Below, in pieces: positions 17,532 through 25,627 of a stretch of DNA of 64,000 bases. The stretch is taken from positions 1-64,000 of the forward strand of contig DAOUBP010000113.1 of assembly GCA_034432655.1 (NCBI GenBank). Reading direction: 5' to 3'. Source of the DNA: DAOUBP01 sp034432655. Its GTDB lineage: Bacteria > Chloroflexota > Anaerolineae > CG2-30-64-16. Under the pieces are notes generated by a model. The model saw nothing but the letters and a program-made list of their open reading frames with translations. It ran no database searches and was not told where the DNA came from. The translations under genes were made by a program, and so were the position numbers. The first letter of the stretch is position 1. Every line of letters starts with the position of its first letter.

Positions 17532-18992
17532 TCACTCGCCTGGCGTCAGAGTGCGCCGTATTGCGGCGGCCAGCGCGCGCGCCCGGGCCGGCGCATCACC
17601 GATGTAGCCGGAGGCATCGAGCCAGGTTGCCAGTTCCTCCGGCGAGGCATAGGCCGCCAGCTGCGGATCGCTGCACAGCGCTTCAATTAGAGGATTGGGC
17701 CGGCCAGCGTCTACCTCGACCCACGCGGCCAACGCATGCTGGCGTATGACCTCGTGCAGCACTTGCCGATCGCCCCCACGCCTGGCCAATGCCATCAACA
17801 GGCGCTCCGTGGCGGCAAAAGGCCCATAGGTTACCAACAGGCGTTCATTGCCCGCTTCATTGACCTGCAGGCCGGCGATCAACCTGCGCGCCCGCTGCAG
17901 CAACTCGTCGGTAATCAGAAAAGCTTCCGGGAGCAGGCTGCGCCGGTTGGCCGAGTCGTCCAGAGTGCGCTCCAGGAGGCTGTGGGCAGCATTATCCCAG
18001 GCGATCCGGGGCAACGCGGCCAGTTGACGGGCCAGGCTGTCCATGTTTTCGGCGTTGATGGGATTGCGCTTAAACGGCATCGCGCTGGAACCCACCTGAC
18101 GGGCGGCGAACGGCTCGGCCCATTGGCCGATGGGCGGAGACTGCAACACGCGCAGGTCGAACGCGAACTTGTAGAGGGTAGCGCCCAGCCCGGCCAGCGC
18201 GGCGATCACGCGATACTCCTGCTTGCGCGGGTAGGTCTGCGTGGCGACCGGGAACGCTGTCAGGCCGAGCGCGGACATGATATTTTGTTCGAGTTGGGCC
18301 GCAGCCGAAGGCCCGCTGGGGGATTGCGTATTGCGCATTGCGTGATCAATGCCCTCAATCTGGTCGCCGTCTAAAAGCTGCATGTATGATGCCGAAGTGC
18401 CCACCGCGCCCTTGAAACCTTTGCCCCGGATATCAGCGCGTACCCGGCGCAGTTCGTCGTAGTCGGCCAGCAGGTCCTGTGCGGTTTGCGCCAGCCGATA
18501 GCCGATGGTGGTCGGCTCGGCCGGCTGGAGGTGAGTGAAGGCCATGGTGGGGACGTCAGCCCATTGTTCGACCTGATCGGCGAAAATCAACAACAGCTTC
18601 CGTAATCTGTCCAGTACCAGGTCCAGGGCCTCGCGAATGCGCAGCGCGTCAGCGTTGTCCTCGATGTCGGCCGAAGTGGCGCCCAGATGGATGATGCTGC
18701 CGCCGAGCGGGCACTGCTCGGCATAGGTTCTCACTTCGGCCATCAGGTCATGGTGGATCTCGGCCTCGATCGCTTGAGCGCGTGCCAGGTCAACCTCGTC
18801 CCGGTGTGCACGCAGGTCGGCGACCTGCTCGGCCGTCACCAGCCCGACGGCCTGCTCGGCCTCGGCCAGCGCCACCCAGATGCGCCGCCAGAGCCGACGC
18901 TTATGCACCTCGCTCCACAGCACCCGCATCTCCGGTGAGCCGTAGCGCCAGGTGAAAGGGGAGAGATAGGTGTCGTGGGTGAAAGAAGTCAT
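17532..18992 (-). CDS. purB: Adenylosuccinate lyase
   Basis: A 486-residue member of the fumarase/aspartase superfamily. It cleaves adenylosuccinate to AMP and SAICAR to AICAR. The signature GSSAMPFKRNPINAEN holds the mobile catalytic-serine loop, and IHLGATSADIEDNADALR and MAFTHLQPAEPTTIGYR give the other active-site segments. Residues about 210-232 (DHAMRNTQSPSGPSAAAQ) have no counterpart in the family as I know it; the DNA there matches the GCGTATTGC repeats of this genome. Its ATG overlaps the purA stop (ATGA), so the two are translationally coupled. Confidence 0.95.
   Translation of the reverse strand: MTSFTHDTYLSPFTWRYGSPEMRVLWSEVHKRRLWRRIWVALAEAEQAVGLVTAEQVADLRAHRDEVDLARAQAIEAEIHHDLMAEVRTYAEQCPLGGSIIHLGATSADIEDNADALRIREALDLVLDRLRKLLLIFADQVEQWADVPTMAFTHLQPAEPTTIGYRLAQTAQDLLADYDELRRVRADIRGKGFKGAVGTSASYMQLLDGDQIEGIDHAMRNTQSPSGPSAAAQLEQNIMSALGLTAFPVATQTYPRKQEYRVIAALAGLGATLYKFAFDLRVLQSPPIGQWAEPFAARQVGSSAMPFKRNPINAENMDSLARQLAALPRIAWDNAAHSLLERTLDDSANRRSLLPEAFLITDELLQRARRLIAGLQVNEAGNERLLVTYGPFAATERLLMALARRGGDRQVLHEVIRQHALAAWVEVDAGRPNPLIEALCSDPQLAAYASPEELATWLDASGYIGDAPARARALAAAIRRTLTPGE
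18326..18352. repeat. In-frame repeat fragment inside purB
   Basis: GGATTGCGTATTGCGCATTGCG on the plus strand matches the GTATTGC units at 14398-14477. It encodes part of the extra loop of PurB. Confidence 0.6.
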
Positions 18993-20254
18993 AAGACGAT
19001 CAGTTGCTCCCGCGCTGGCCCAACGGATACATATCTGATCGGTGCATCGGCCAGCTCTGAGATGCGACGCAGATAAGCTTGCGCAGCCCGTGGCAGGTCA
19101 TCCCAGGTTCTTGCATCCCTCGTGGACTCGGCCCACCCCGGCCACGTCTCATAGACCGGCTCGCAGCGTTCAAAGTCGGGGGTGTCGGGGACGTGCGTGA
19201 TAACCCGACCGTCCAGCCGGTAGCCGACGCAGATCTTCAACTCCGGCAGGCCATCCAGCACGTCCAGTTTGGTGACCGCCAGGCCGGTGAAGCCGTTGAG
19301 CCAGGCGGCATAGGGCAGCGCCACCCCGTCCAGCCAGCCGCAGCGTCGCGGCCGACCGGTGGTAGCCCCATATTCCCCGCCAACGGCGCGCAGCCGGGCG
19401 CCGGTCTCGTCGTGCAACTCCGTAGGGAACGGGCCAGCCCCTACCGCGGTACAGTAGGCTTTGACCACACCGATCACCTCGGTGATAGCCCAGGGGGGCA
19501 ACCCTGCGCCTGCGGCTGCGCCCCCGGCGATCGGGTTCGACGAGGTGACGAAGGGGTAGGTGCCCCAGTCCAGATCGCGCATGACCCCGAGCTGGCCTTC
19601 CAAGAGGACGTTCTGCCCGCCCCGTACAGCGGCCTGCACCCGCGGCAACGTATCCACGATGCGATCGGCCAGGGCCACACGCCACCCCTCGGCCAGGGCC
19701 AGCAGGTCATCCAGGGCCAGAGGCGGCTGGCCGAAATGGGCCAGGGTCAGGTTCTTATGCGGCAGCGCGGCCGCCAGTCGGGCGCGCAGATAAGCCGGCC
19801 GCAGCAGGTCGCCTAGCCGCAGGCCAGCACGGGCAGCCTTGTCTGCGTAGGCCGGGCCGATACCGCGTTTGGTGGTGCCGATCTGCTGTCCGCCGCGGGC
19901 CGACTCCTCCAGCCCGTCCAGCAGACGATGGTAGGACAACACCAGATGCGCGCGTTCCGAGAGCCACAGGTTGCTCAAGTCCACGCCGGCCGCGGCCAGT
20001 TCGGCCATCTCGGCCAGCAGCATGTCCGGGTTAACCACAGTGCCCGGCCCCACGATACATTGCGTCGCCGGGTTGAAGATGCCAGAGGGAACCAGGTGCA
20101 ACCGAAAGGTGCCGCGTTCGTTGACCACGGTGTGGCCCGCGTTGTCGCCGCCCTGGTAACGGATGACCATATCGGCGCGTTGGGCCAGGTAGTCCACGAT
20201 GCGGCCCTTGCCCTCATCGCCCCACTGGGCGCCGACGATTGCGGTAACGGTCAT
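18989..20254 (-). CDS. purA: Adenylosuccinate synthetase
   Basis: A 421-residue GTP-dependent ligase that joins IMP and aspartate to adenylosuccinate, the first step from IMP to AMP. The N-terminus holds the glycine-rich GAQWGDEGKGRIVDYLAQ loop. QGGDNAGHTVV and the TTKRGIGPAYADK IMP-binding segment follow. The GTP base-binding motif VTKLDVLDGL and the C-terminal SVGPAREQLIVL are present. I start at MTVTAIVG, where homology begins. purB follows with a 4-nt overlap, then guaB. Confidence 0.97.
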   Translation of the reverse strand: MTVTAIVGAQWGDEGKGRIVDYLAQRADMVIRYQGGDNAGHTVVNERGTFRLHLVPSGIFNPATQCIVGPGTVVNPDMLLAEMAELAAAGVDLSNLWLSERAHLVLSYHRLLDGLEESARGGQQIGTTKRGIGPAYADKAARAGLRLGDLLRPAYLRARLAAALPHKNLTLAHFGQPPLALDDLLALAEGWRVALADRIVDTLPRVQAAVRGGQNVLLEGQLGVMRDLDWGTYPFVTSSNPIAGGAAAGAGLPPWAITEVIGVVKAYCTAVGAGPFPTELHDETGARLRAVGGEYGATTGRPRRCGWLDGVALPYAAWLNGFTGLAVTKLDVLDGLPELKICVGYRLDGRVITHVPDTPDFERCEPVYETWPGWAESTRDARTWDDLPRAAQAYLRRISELADAPIRYVSVGPAREQLIVL

Positions 20255-20264
20255 AATCGGCCTT

Positions 20265-20384
20265 CTATGCAAAACTCACTGAATGATGGGTAATACGCGT
20301 AACGGTTATCCGCATCCCGCGAATGCAAGCCCGTCCGCCCATGACATCAGGATCAAAAGTGATCCGATCAGAACCCCGTATCAT
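20265..20384 (-). pseudogene. DUF433 fragment (antitoxin-like)
   Basis: Thirty-nine codons begin MIRGSDRITFDPDVMGGRAC and continue IRGMRITVTRI, the unmistakable start of DUF433, a small helix-turn-helix-like domain often found as the antitoxin of VapBC45-type pairs. A stop follows after RITHHSVSFA, before the second half of the roughly 70-residue domain. It lies between the promoter at 20428-20456 and purA, with no toxin gene beside it. It is a relic, probably not functional. Confidence 0.65.
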
Positions 20385-20427
20385 CCACGCGCCTGCCCAC
20401 ACATCACTTTTATTGGTAGCATGATCA

Positions 20428-20456
20428 AGTATAGCATGTGCGACTGCGCGCGCCAA
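20428..20456 (-). promoter_or_regulatory. Promoter of the purA-purB-guaB unit
   Basis: TTGGCG (20456-20451), a 17-nt spacer and TATACT (20433-20428). The DUF433 relic and then purA lie downstream. Confidence 0.65.
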
Positions 20457-20473
20457 GCATAGGCGCGGCTGGT

Positions 20474-21373
20474 TCAAGCGTTATCCGCTGTGGCTATGGG
20501 CGCGTTAGCAAGCATCTCCAGCACCGTGACCAGCGCCGAGTGATCAAGCTCGCCCCCGCCGCGCGCGATGAGCGCGTTCATGAGCTCGGTCACGACGCCG
20601 GTAGCCGGCAGCGCCACCCCCAGCTCGCGCGCCGTGTCCAGGATGATGCTCAAGTCTTTGCGGTGCAGCTTTGCTTTGAAACCCGGCTGGAAGTTGCGCT
20701 GTAGCATACGAGTCCCATGCAGGTCCAGGATGCGGCTATGAGCGAAACCGCCGAGCAACGCCTCGCGTACCTTGGCCGGGTCCACGCCGGCCTTGGCAGC
20801 CAGCACCAGCGCCTCGCTTACGGCTGCGATGGTGACGGCCACCACGATCTGATTAGCGGCCTTGGTGACCTGGCCCGCTCCCGCTTCTCCTACATGGACG
20901 ATATTCTTGCCCAACTTCTCAAAGATCGGCCTGGCCCGTCGGAAGGCCTCAACAGAGCCACCGACCATGATGGAAAGGGTAGCGTTCTGAGCGCCCACCT
21001 GACCGCCCGAGACCGGCGCATCCAGGGCATCTGCGCCGCGCTCACGTGCGGCCGCGGCCACCCGGCGCGCGGTTGCCGGCAGGACGGTGCTCATGTCAAT
21101 GACCAGGCCGCCCGATCGGACCCCCTCCAGCACGCCATTGGGGCCCAGGATGACCTCTTCAACCTGCGGCGAGTCAGGCAGCATGGTGATGACCACATCG
21201 CTGGCTTCAGCCACTGCCCTGGGCGTCGGCCGCACTTCTGCACCGGCGGCGATCACCTCCTGCGTGCCGGCCGAGGCACGTTCCACCACCACGAGGGGAT
21301 GGCCCGCTTTGAGCAAATTCATGGCCATAGGCTTGCCCATGATACCGAGACCGATGAAGCCGATGCGTTCCAT
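20474..21373 (-). CDS. garR: 2-hydroxy-3-oxopropionate (tartronate semialdehyde) reductase
   Basis: A 299-residue beta-hydroxyacid dehydrogenase that should reduce tartronate semialdehyde to D-glycerate. The Rossmann motif GFIGLGIMGKPMAMNLLKAGH opens the protein. DAPVSGGQVGAQNATLSIMVGG is the substrate-binding stretch and GAGQVTKAANQ holds the catalytic lysine. The all-helical C-terminal domain follows (FKAKLHRKDLSIIL). Close relatives act on 3-hydroxyisobutyrate, but the hydroxypyruvate isomerase gene immediately upstream supports the glyoxylate/glycerate role. AGGAG lies six bases before ATG 21373. Confidence 0.88.
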   Translation of the reverse strand: MERIGFIGLGIMGKPMAMNLLKAGHPLVVVERASAGTQEVIAAGAEVRPTPRAVAEASDVVITMLPDSPQVEEVILGPNGVLEGVRSGGLVIDMSTVLPATARRVAAAARERGADALDAPVSGGQVGAQNATLSIMVGGSVEAFRRARPIFEKLGKNIVHVGEAGAGQVTKAANQIVVAVTIAAVSEALVLAAKAGVDPAKVREALLGGFAHSRILDLHGTRMLQRNFQPGFKAKLHRKDLSIILDTARELGVALPATGVVTELMNALIARGGGELDHSALVTVLEMLANAPIATADNA

Positions 21374-21454
21374 GCAGTGCTCCTTCTCTGTCTTAATGCA
21401 GAATCTATTCCACAACCTGACATTTGCGCGTTCGCGGCGAATGTCGCGGAGTAA

Positions 21455-22240
21455 TTACAACGCGTAACCGTACTCCTGTATCCACGCCAGCGACTCCTCC
21501 GTCGTCCCCGTCGGCACATACTCTAATCCCACATAACCGGTATAGCCGATGGCGTCCAGGAACTCGAACAGAAACCGATAGTTGATCTCACCGGTGCCGG
21601 GCTGATGGCGGCCCGGGTTGTCGGCGATTTGGACATGACCGATGCGATCCAGATGCGCACGGATGGTGTTTGCCAACTCCCCCTGAGTGCGCTGGGCATG
21701 ATAAACGTCGTACTGTACCTTGAGGTTGGCCGAACCGACCTGTTCCTGAACATCAAACGCAGCGTGCGGGGAGTCAATCAAAAAGCCGGGCACATCGTAC
21801 GGGTTGAGCATCTCGATCAAAAGGGTGATCCCAGCTGCTGCCAGCGCATCCGCTGCGTAACGCAGGTTTTCGACCATCGTCTTCCGCTGCTCGACCAGCG
21901 GCACGCGCGGATCGCGTTTGCCGACCAGGCAGTTAAGCTGGCGGACGTTCAACGCCTGGGCGACCTGGAGCGCGCGCTCGACGCCGGCACGAAATTCCGC
22001 GATCCGGTCGGGCAGGCCGGCGATCCCCCGTTCTCCGGCCGCCCAATCGCCGGCCGGCAAGTTGAACAACACCTGCTGCAAGCCATGTTCTGCCAACGCG
22101 GCAGCAAGCGCCGAAGTATCGTAATCGTAAGGGAACAGATACTCAACGTAGCGGAAGCCGGAGGCCTTTGCCCGGCCGAAACGCGCCAAAAAAGGGCTGT
22201 CGGTGTAAAGCATGGTCAGGTTGGCTGCGAATCTCGGCAT
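21455..22240 (-). CDS. hyi: Hydroxypyruvate isomerase
   Basis: A 261-residue xylose-isomerase-like TIM barrel, the usual length for Hyi, which interconverts hydroxypyruvate and tartronate semialdehyde. It starts MPRFAANLTMLYTDSPF. The metal-binding acidic residues appear in TLLIEMLNPYDVPGF, QYDVYHAQ, HVQIADNPGRHQPGTGEINY and YVGLEYVPTGTTEESL. It is first in a two-gene unit with garR (81 nt apart), which matches the pathway order. A promoter lies at 22277-22305. Confidence 0.9.
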   Translation of the reverse strand: MPRFAANLTMLYTDSPFLARFGRAKASGFRYVEYLFPYDYDTSALAAALAEHGLQQVLFNLPAGDWAAGERGIAGLPDRIAEFRAGVERALQVAQALNVRQLNCLVGKRDPRVPLVEQRKTMVENLRYAADALAAAGITLLIEMLNPYDVPGFLIDSPHAAFDVQEQVGSANLKVQYDVYHAQRTQGELANTIRAHLDRIGHVQIADNPGRHQPGTGEINYRFLFEFLDAIGYTGYVGLEYVPTGTTEESLAWIQEYGYAL

Positions 22241-22276
22241 GGTGCTGCTCCCGATCGGTGAGTTGGTGAGGACAAA

Positions 22277-22305
22277 ATTGTACTCACGGCAGAGCAGCGT
22301 GGCAA
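22277..22305 (-). promoter_or_regulatory. Promoter of hyi-garR
   Basis: TTGCCA (22305-22300), a 17-nt spacer and TACAAT (22282-22277), about 35 nt upstream of the hyi start. Confidence 0.65.
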
Positions 22306-22418
22306 ATGTTCTGCTGCCAGAAGCGCCGCCGAATGATGAAGATTAGGAATTTATCCGGTTAATGGGCGAGGCGTCTCGCAACGGCCGCCCGCACGACCAC
22401 ACGTGCACCTGCACACAC

Positions 22419-22559
22419 CGCAGGTGCAGTGCAGGTGTAAATGGCTCGTGCTACTGAGCAGCGCCCGGTCAACCGGGCTGGCCTGCCGCGTGGGCGCCGA
22501 TCTAGCCCCGTTAACGGGGCGCCACCTGGTAGCCCGGACGATTCACACTTGCACCTGCG
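22419..22559. repeat. REPIN-like inverted pair of about 60-bp repeat units
   Basis: The left unit (22419-22479) runs from CGCAGGTGCAGTG to a GCCCGGTCAACCGGGC hairpin. The right unit (22504-22559) is its imperfect reverse complement, from a GCCCCGTTAACGGGGC hairpin to TTGCACCTGCG. Shared positions include CGCAGGTGCA, GTGT-AAT, GCTAC and GCGCCC-GT-AAC-GGGCT. Two inverted palindromic units around a short spacer resemble a REP doublet. The rest of 22241-22643 holds only the hyi promoter and no gene. Confidence 0.6.
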
Positions 22560-22643
22560 GCGCAAACGCAGATATCGCGGGGTGACCTCGCCGGCCGTCC
22601 ATGGCCTGCTTGCGGCAGGTTGGCACGGTGTCGGCCGGCGATT

Positions 22644-23684
22644 CTAACCCCAGGCTGCGCACGCTGCCACTACCTGTTTCACCAGACCCGGCCCCTCGTA
22701 AATCAAACCGGTGTAGAGCTGTACCAACGTTGCGCCGGCGTCCAGCCTTTCCTGTGCATCGCGCGGCGACATGATGCCGCCGCTGGCAACCACAGGCAAA
22801 CGGCCAGCCGTGCGACGCACCACCTCACGCACGAGCTGGACGTTACGTTGTCCCACAGGTGCACCGCTCATGCCGCCCGATTCAGCCGCCAACGATGACG
22901 CGATCCCGATCCGGCTTAAGGTTGTGTTGGCAGTGATCACGCCGTCCATGTTGGTCGCCAGCAACGCCTCCAACGCGCCATCCAGCTCATCAGAGGTCAG
23001 GTCAGGCGACAGCTTGACCAGGAGCGGCACAGGCCGGCCCAGAAGCTGACACTGAGCCCGCCTCTCGGCATCCAGGACATGCAGGAGAGCCTCCAGGGGC
23101 TGTCTGGTCTGCAAAGTGCGCAAGCCAGGCGTGTTGGGCGAACTGACGTTGATGACCAGATAGTCGGCTAACGGGGCAAAGGTCCGGATCAGGCTCAGAT
23201 AATCTGCAGCCGCAGCCTCCAGCGGGGTGGTCAGGTTCTTGCCGATGTTGACGCCCATGATCAGGCCGTCCGACCGCTTGCCCCTCAGGCGCTCTGCCAC
23301 GAACTCGGCGCCACGGTTAGGGAACCCCATGCGGTTGATGACGGCCCGTTCGTCCACCAGCCGGAAGACGCGCGGGGCCGGGTTGCCGCCCTGGGGCCGC
23401 GGGGTCACCGTGCCGATCTCGATGTGGCCGAAACCCAAGGCTGCCAGGCCGCGCCAGCCCAGGCCATCTTTGTCATAGCCTGCAGCCAGGCCAACCCGAT
23501 TGCGAAAGGTCAGGCCCAAAGCCTGCACGGGCCTGCCAGCCGCTGCCGGCCGGAAAAGAAGGCCCAGCAACCAGCGTACCGGGGCGACCGCACCACAGGC
23601 GCGCATTATGGTCAGAGCCGCGTGGTGCGCGGTCTCCGGCGCCATGCGGAAGATCAGCGGGCGCAAAAGATGATACAGCCGCAC
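22644..23684 (-). CDS. pyrD: Dihydroorotate dehydrogenase, class 2 (quinone)
   Basis: About 346 residues; oxidises dihydroorotate to orotate with a membrane quinone. The N-terminal helix VRLYHLLRPLIFRMAPETAHH is the membrane-associating extension typical of class 2. FMN barrel motifs follow: VGLAAGYDKDG, IGTVTPRPQ, RMGFPN and INVSSPNTPGL, where class 2 enzymes use serine as catalytic base. VASGGIMSPRDAQERLDAGA and VQLYTGLIYEGP form the phosphate site. I start at GTG 23684, where homology begins. An in-frame ATG at 23765 with AAGGAAGG upstream would add 27 residues and cannot be excluded. pyrFE lies upstream on the same strand. Confidence 0.92.
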   Translation of the reverse strand: MRLYHLLRPLIFRMAPETAHHAALTIMRACGAVAPVRWLLGLLFRPAAAGRPVQALGLTFRNRVGLAAGYDKDGLGWRGLAALGFGHIEIGTVTPRPQGGNPAPRVFRLVDERAVINRMGFPNRGAEFVAERLRGKRSDGLIMGVNIGKNLTTPLEAAAADYLSLIRTFAPLADYLVINVSSPNTPGLRTLQTRQPLEALLHVLDAERRAQCQLLGRPVPLLVKLSPDLTSDELDGALEALLATNMDGVITANTTLSRIGIASSLAAESGGMSGAPVGQRNVQLVREVVRRTAGRLPVVASGGIMSPRDAQERLDAGATLVQLYTGLIYEGPGLVKQVVAACAAWG

Positions 23685-23789
23685 ACTGCCGTGCTTGCCC
23701 TCGCGAACACGCCCTCCAACAAACGGGCGACTGATAGCTTCAGACCAGGATGAGATAAGCGTCATGGGATAAGCGCCTTCCTTCAGGTT

Positions 23790-23870
23790 TGCGAACCTGC
23801 GTCTTCACGTCTTACGCCTCACGTTTCACGCCTCGCGGATCACATTTCACACATTACGCACCACGTTTCA
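23790..23870. repeat. Low-complexity repeat at the pyrFE 3' end
   Basis: Units such as TTACGCCTCACGTTTCACGCC and ATTACGCACCACGTTTCACGC lie between pyrFE and pyrD. The last unit encodes the final GVKRGA residues of PyrFE. Confidence 0.6.
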
Positions 23871-25374
23871 CGCCCAAAAATGCCCACGTTTCTGCGATCT
23901 GCTCCGCAGGAACCTTGCCGGTCTGCGCCCAGTGGTCGAGCATTTGGGGCAGCGTCATGACCGCATGCAGCCGATAGCCGGCGGCCTTCAACGCCTCGGC
24001 TGCGCCGGAACACCGATCAATTAGCACGACAACGTCCTCGACGTGCAGGCCGGCAGCAGCCAACCTGGCAATGCCCTCGAATTTGCTGCCGCCGGTGGTC
24101 GCCAGGTCGTCAATCACAACAACGCGCTCACCGGGCGCAAACGCGCCCTCGATCTCCGCGGCCGTGCCATACGTTTTGACCTCTTTGCGCGGGTAGATCA
24201 GCGGCCAACCGGTGCGCAGGCTGATCGCCGTGGTAATGGGCAGCGCAGCGTAGGGAAGCGCGGCCAGCCGGTCGAAATGCAGGCCACGCAACAGCGCCAC
24301 GTAAGCAGCGCTTACCTCGGCCAACAGCGCCGGGTCGGAGATCAGCCAGCGCAGGTCGAGATAGATGGGCGACTCCAGGCCCGACTTGAGCGTGAACCGC
24401 CCGAACCGCACACACCCTGCATCCAACAGCCGGTCGGCCAGCGCGGCTGCCGCAGGGGACAAGACACTGTCATCATCCTGGACTCGAGGCTTTAGCCAGT
24501 TGGAGGGATGCCCCACCAAACCGCCCGACCCTGAAAGGGGGCTGCGCACAGGCTCGACTCCAGAAAACGTTCGTGCGTCCTGCGCCATCTCGTTCTGCAT
24601 CGCTTCAAGCAATTTGATTGTCGCCTGCCGTGGGTTGGCCGCACGGGAGATCTGCCGGCTGACCGGGAGGAGCAGGCCCATGCCATCAGCGCGCAGGCCG
24701 GCGCGCAACGCCGCAGCCAGGTCGCCGCCTTGCGCTCCGACGCCCGGGGCCAGGATCCACAACTCGGGCGCAATCCGGCGGACGGCGGCCAGCGCTACGG
24801 GATGCGTCGCGCCCACCACCAGCCCCAGGTTGTCATTGCTGTTCCAGTCCCGTGCCAGTTCTGCCACCCGCTCGAACAGACGTTGCGGGGGGACGCAGTC
24901 GGCCAGGACCAGGTCTTGCAGGTCGCCGGCGCCGGGATTCGATGTTTTGCACAGCAGAAAGACGCCCTTGGTCGGGTCGGCCAGAAACGGCGCCAGGCTG
25001 TCGCGGCCCAGGTAGGGGCTGAGCGTGATGGCGTCTGCCCCCAGCGTTGCGAAGGCGGCGTGGGCATAGGCCTCAGCAGTGGACGCGATATCGCCGCGCT
25101 TGGCATCCAGCACTACCGGGATGCCGTCCGGCACAGCCGCGATCACGTCCTGCAACGCTGCCATCCCCTCCGGGCCAAGAGCTTCAAAGAAGGCCGCATT
25201 GGGCTTGTACGCCGCGGCCAGGTCGGCGGTGGCTGCGATCAGGCGCAGGCAAAAGTCACGCGCCGCACCCCCCGTCGTTGCGGGGAGGTCGGCCGGGTGC
25301 GGATCGAGCCCGACGCACAGCAGCGAATTGATCTGGGCCACGCGCTTTTCCAGGAGAGAGAAGAAGCCACGCAT
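23854..25374 (-). CDS. pyrFE: Bifunctional OMP decarboxylase/orotate phosphoribosyltransferase (PyrF-PyrE fusion)
   Basis: A 506-residue fusion that makes OMP from orotate and PRPP and then decarboxylates it to UMP. Residues 1-270 are a type 2 PyrF (LCVGLDPHPADLP, then VVLDAKRGDIASTAEAYA with the catalytic Lys/Asp set, and a downstream PGVGAQGGD phosphate loop). Residues about 305-506 are PyrE (GRFTLKSGLESPIYLDLR, then the PRPP motif VVVIDDLATTGGSKFEG). The order is the reverse of animal UMP synthase. The linker, about 271-300, is encoded by an 86-bp stretch with inverted ends. GGGAAG precedes the ATG. pyrD follows. The leader carries a promoter and two terminator hairpins. Confidence 0.95.
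   Translation of the reverse strand: MRGFFSLLEKRVAQINSLLCVGLDPHPADLPATTGGAARDFCLRLIAATADLAAAYKPNAAFFEALGPEGMAALQDVIAAVPDGIPVVLDAKRGDIASTAEAYAHAAFATLGADAITLSPYLGRDSLAPFLADPTKGVFLLCKTSNPGAGDLQDLVLADCVPPQRLFERVAELARDWNSNDNLGLVVGATHPVALAAVRRIAPELWILAPGVGAQGGDLAAALRAGLRADGMGLLLPVSRQISRAANPRQATIKLLEAMQNEMAQDARTFSGVEPVRSPLSGSGGLVGHPSNWLKPRVQDDDSVLSPAAAALADRLLDAGCVRFGRFTLKSGLESPIYLDLRWLISDPALLAEVSAAYVALLRGLHFDRLAALPYAALPITTAISLRTGWPLIYPRKEVKTYGTAAEIEGAFAPGERVVVIDDLATTGGSKFEGIARLAAAGLHVEDVVVLIDRCSGAAEALKAAGYRLHAVMTLPQMLDHWAQTGKVPAEQIAETWAFLGVKRGA
24478..24563. repeat. 86-bp element with 11-bp inverted ends in pyrFE
   Basis: CTGGACTCGAG at 24478-24488 and CTCGACTCCAG at 24553-24563 are inverted repeats with one mismatch. 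The stretch encodes most of the interdomain linker (residues 271-300) of the PyrF-PyrE fusion. Confidence 0.5.
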
Positions 25375-25409
25375 AACACTTCCCTTGAGCGGTTGCCTGT
25401 TTCAGGGCA

Positions 25410-25434
25410 AAAAAAGAGAGCCTTGCGGCTCTCC
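25410..25434 (-). terminator. Leader terminator proximal to pyrFE
   Basis: On the minus strand GAGAGCC-GCAA-GGCTCTC is followed by seven T. It lies 36 nt before the pyrFE ATG and downstream of the promoter at 25532-25560, so it may attenuate pyrFE as well as stop radA readthrough. Confidence 0.85.
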
Positions 25435-25450
25435 GAAAATGACCTTCCAG

Positions 25451-25489
25451 AAAAAACAAAGCCCCCTGGAGGGCCGTAGCCCCGGGGGC
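25451..25489 (-). terminator. Leader terminator distal to pyrFE
   Basis: On the minus strand GCCCCC pairs with GGGGGC around an inner GGGGCTACGGCCCTCC, then TTTGTTTTTT. It is the first of two tandem terminator hairpins in the pyrFE leader. Confidence 0.75.
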
Positions 25490-25531
25490 GCTAAATGCAA
25501 GATAAACCTCAACCTGTTCATGTTGGCAGCT

Positions 25532-25560
25532 ATTTTACGGCCCTGGCAACTTTCTGTCAA
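25532..25560 (-). promoter_or_regulatory. Promoter of pyrFE
   Basis: TTGACA (25560-25555), a 17-nt spacer and TAAAAT (25537-25532). It lies between radA and the two leader terminators. Confidence 0.8.
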
Positions 25561-25627
25561 ATCCTGGACGTTTTCGGTTACAACGCATAGCGCACACGAG
25601 CAGCTATGCCAGCACCCAGACGGGTGC

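Noticed and set aside
20265..20477. Full 70-residue reading of the DUF433 frame from its first ATG
   Set aside because: The first 31 residues overlap the garR 3' end and the promoter and do not resemble DUF433; only the part from 20384 does.
25375..25500. PyrR-type attenuator in the pyrFE leader
   Set aside because: Two terminators are visible, but I cannot find the PyrR-binding loop consensus, so only unspecified attenuation is proposed.
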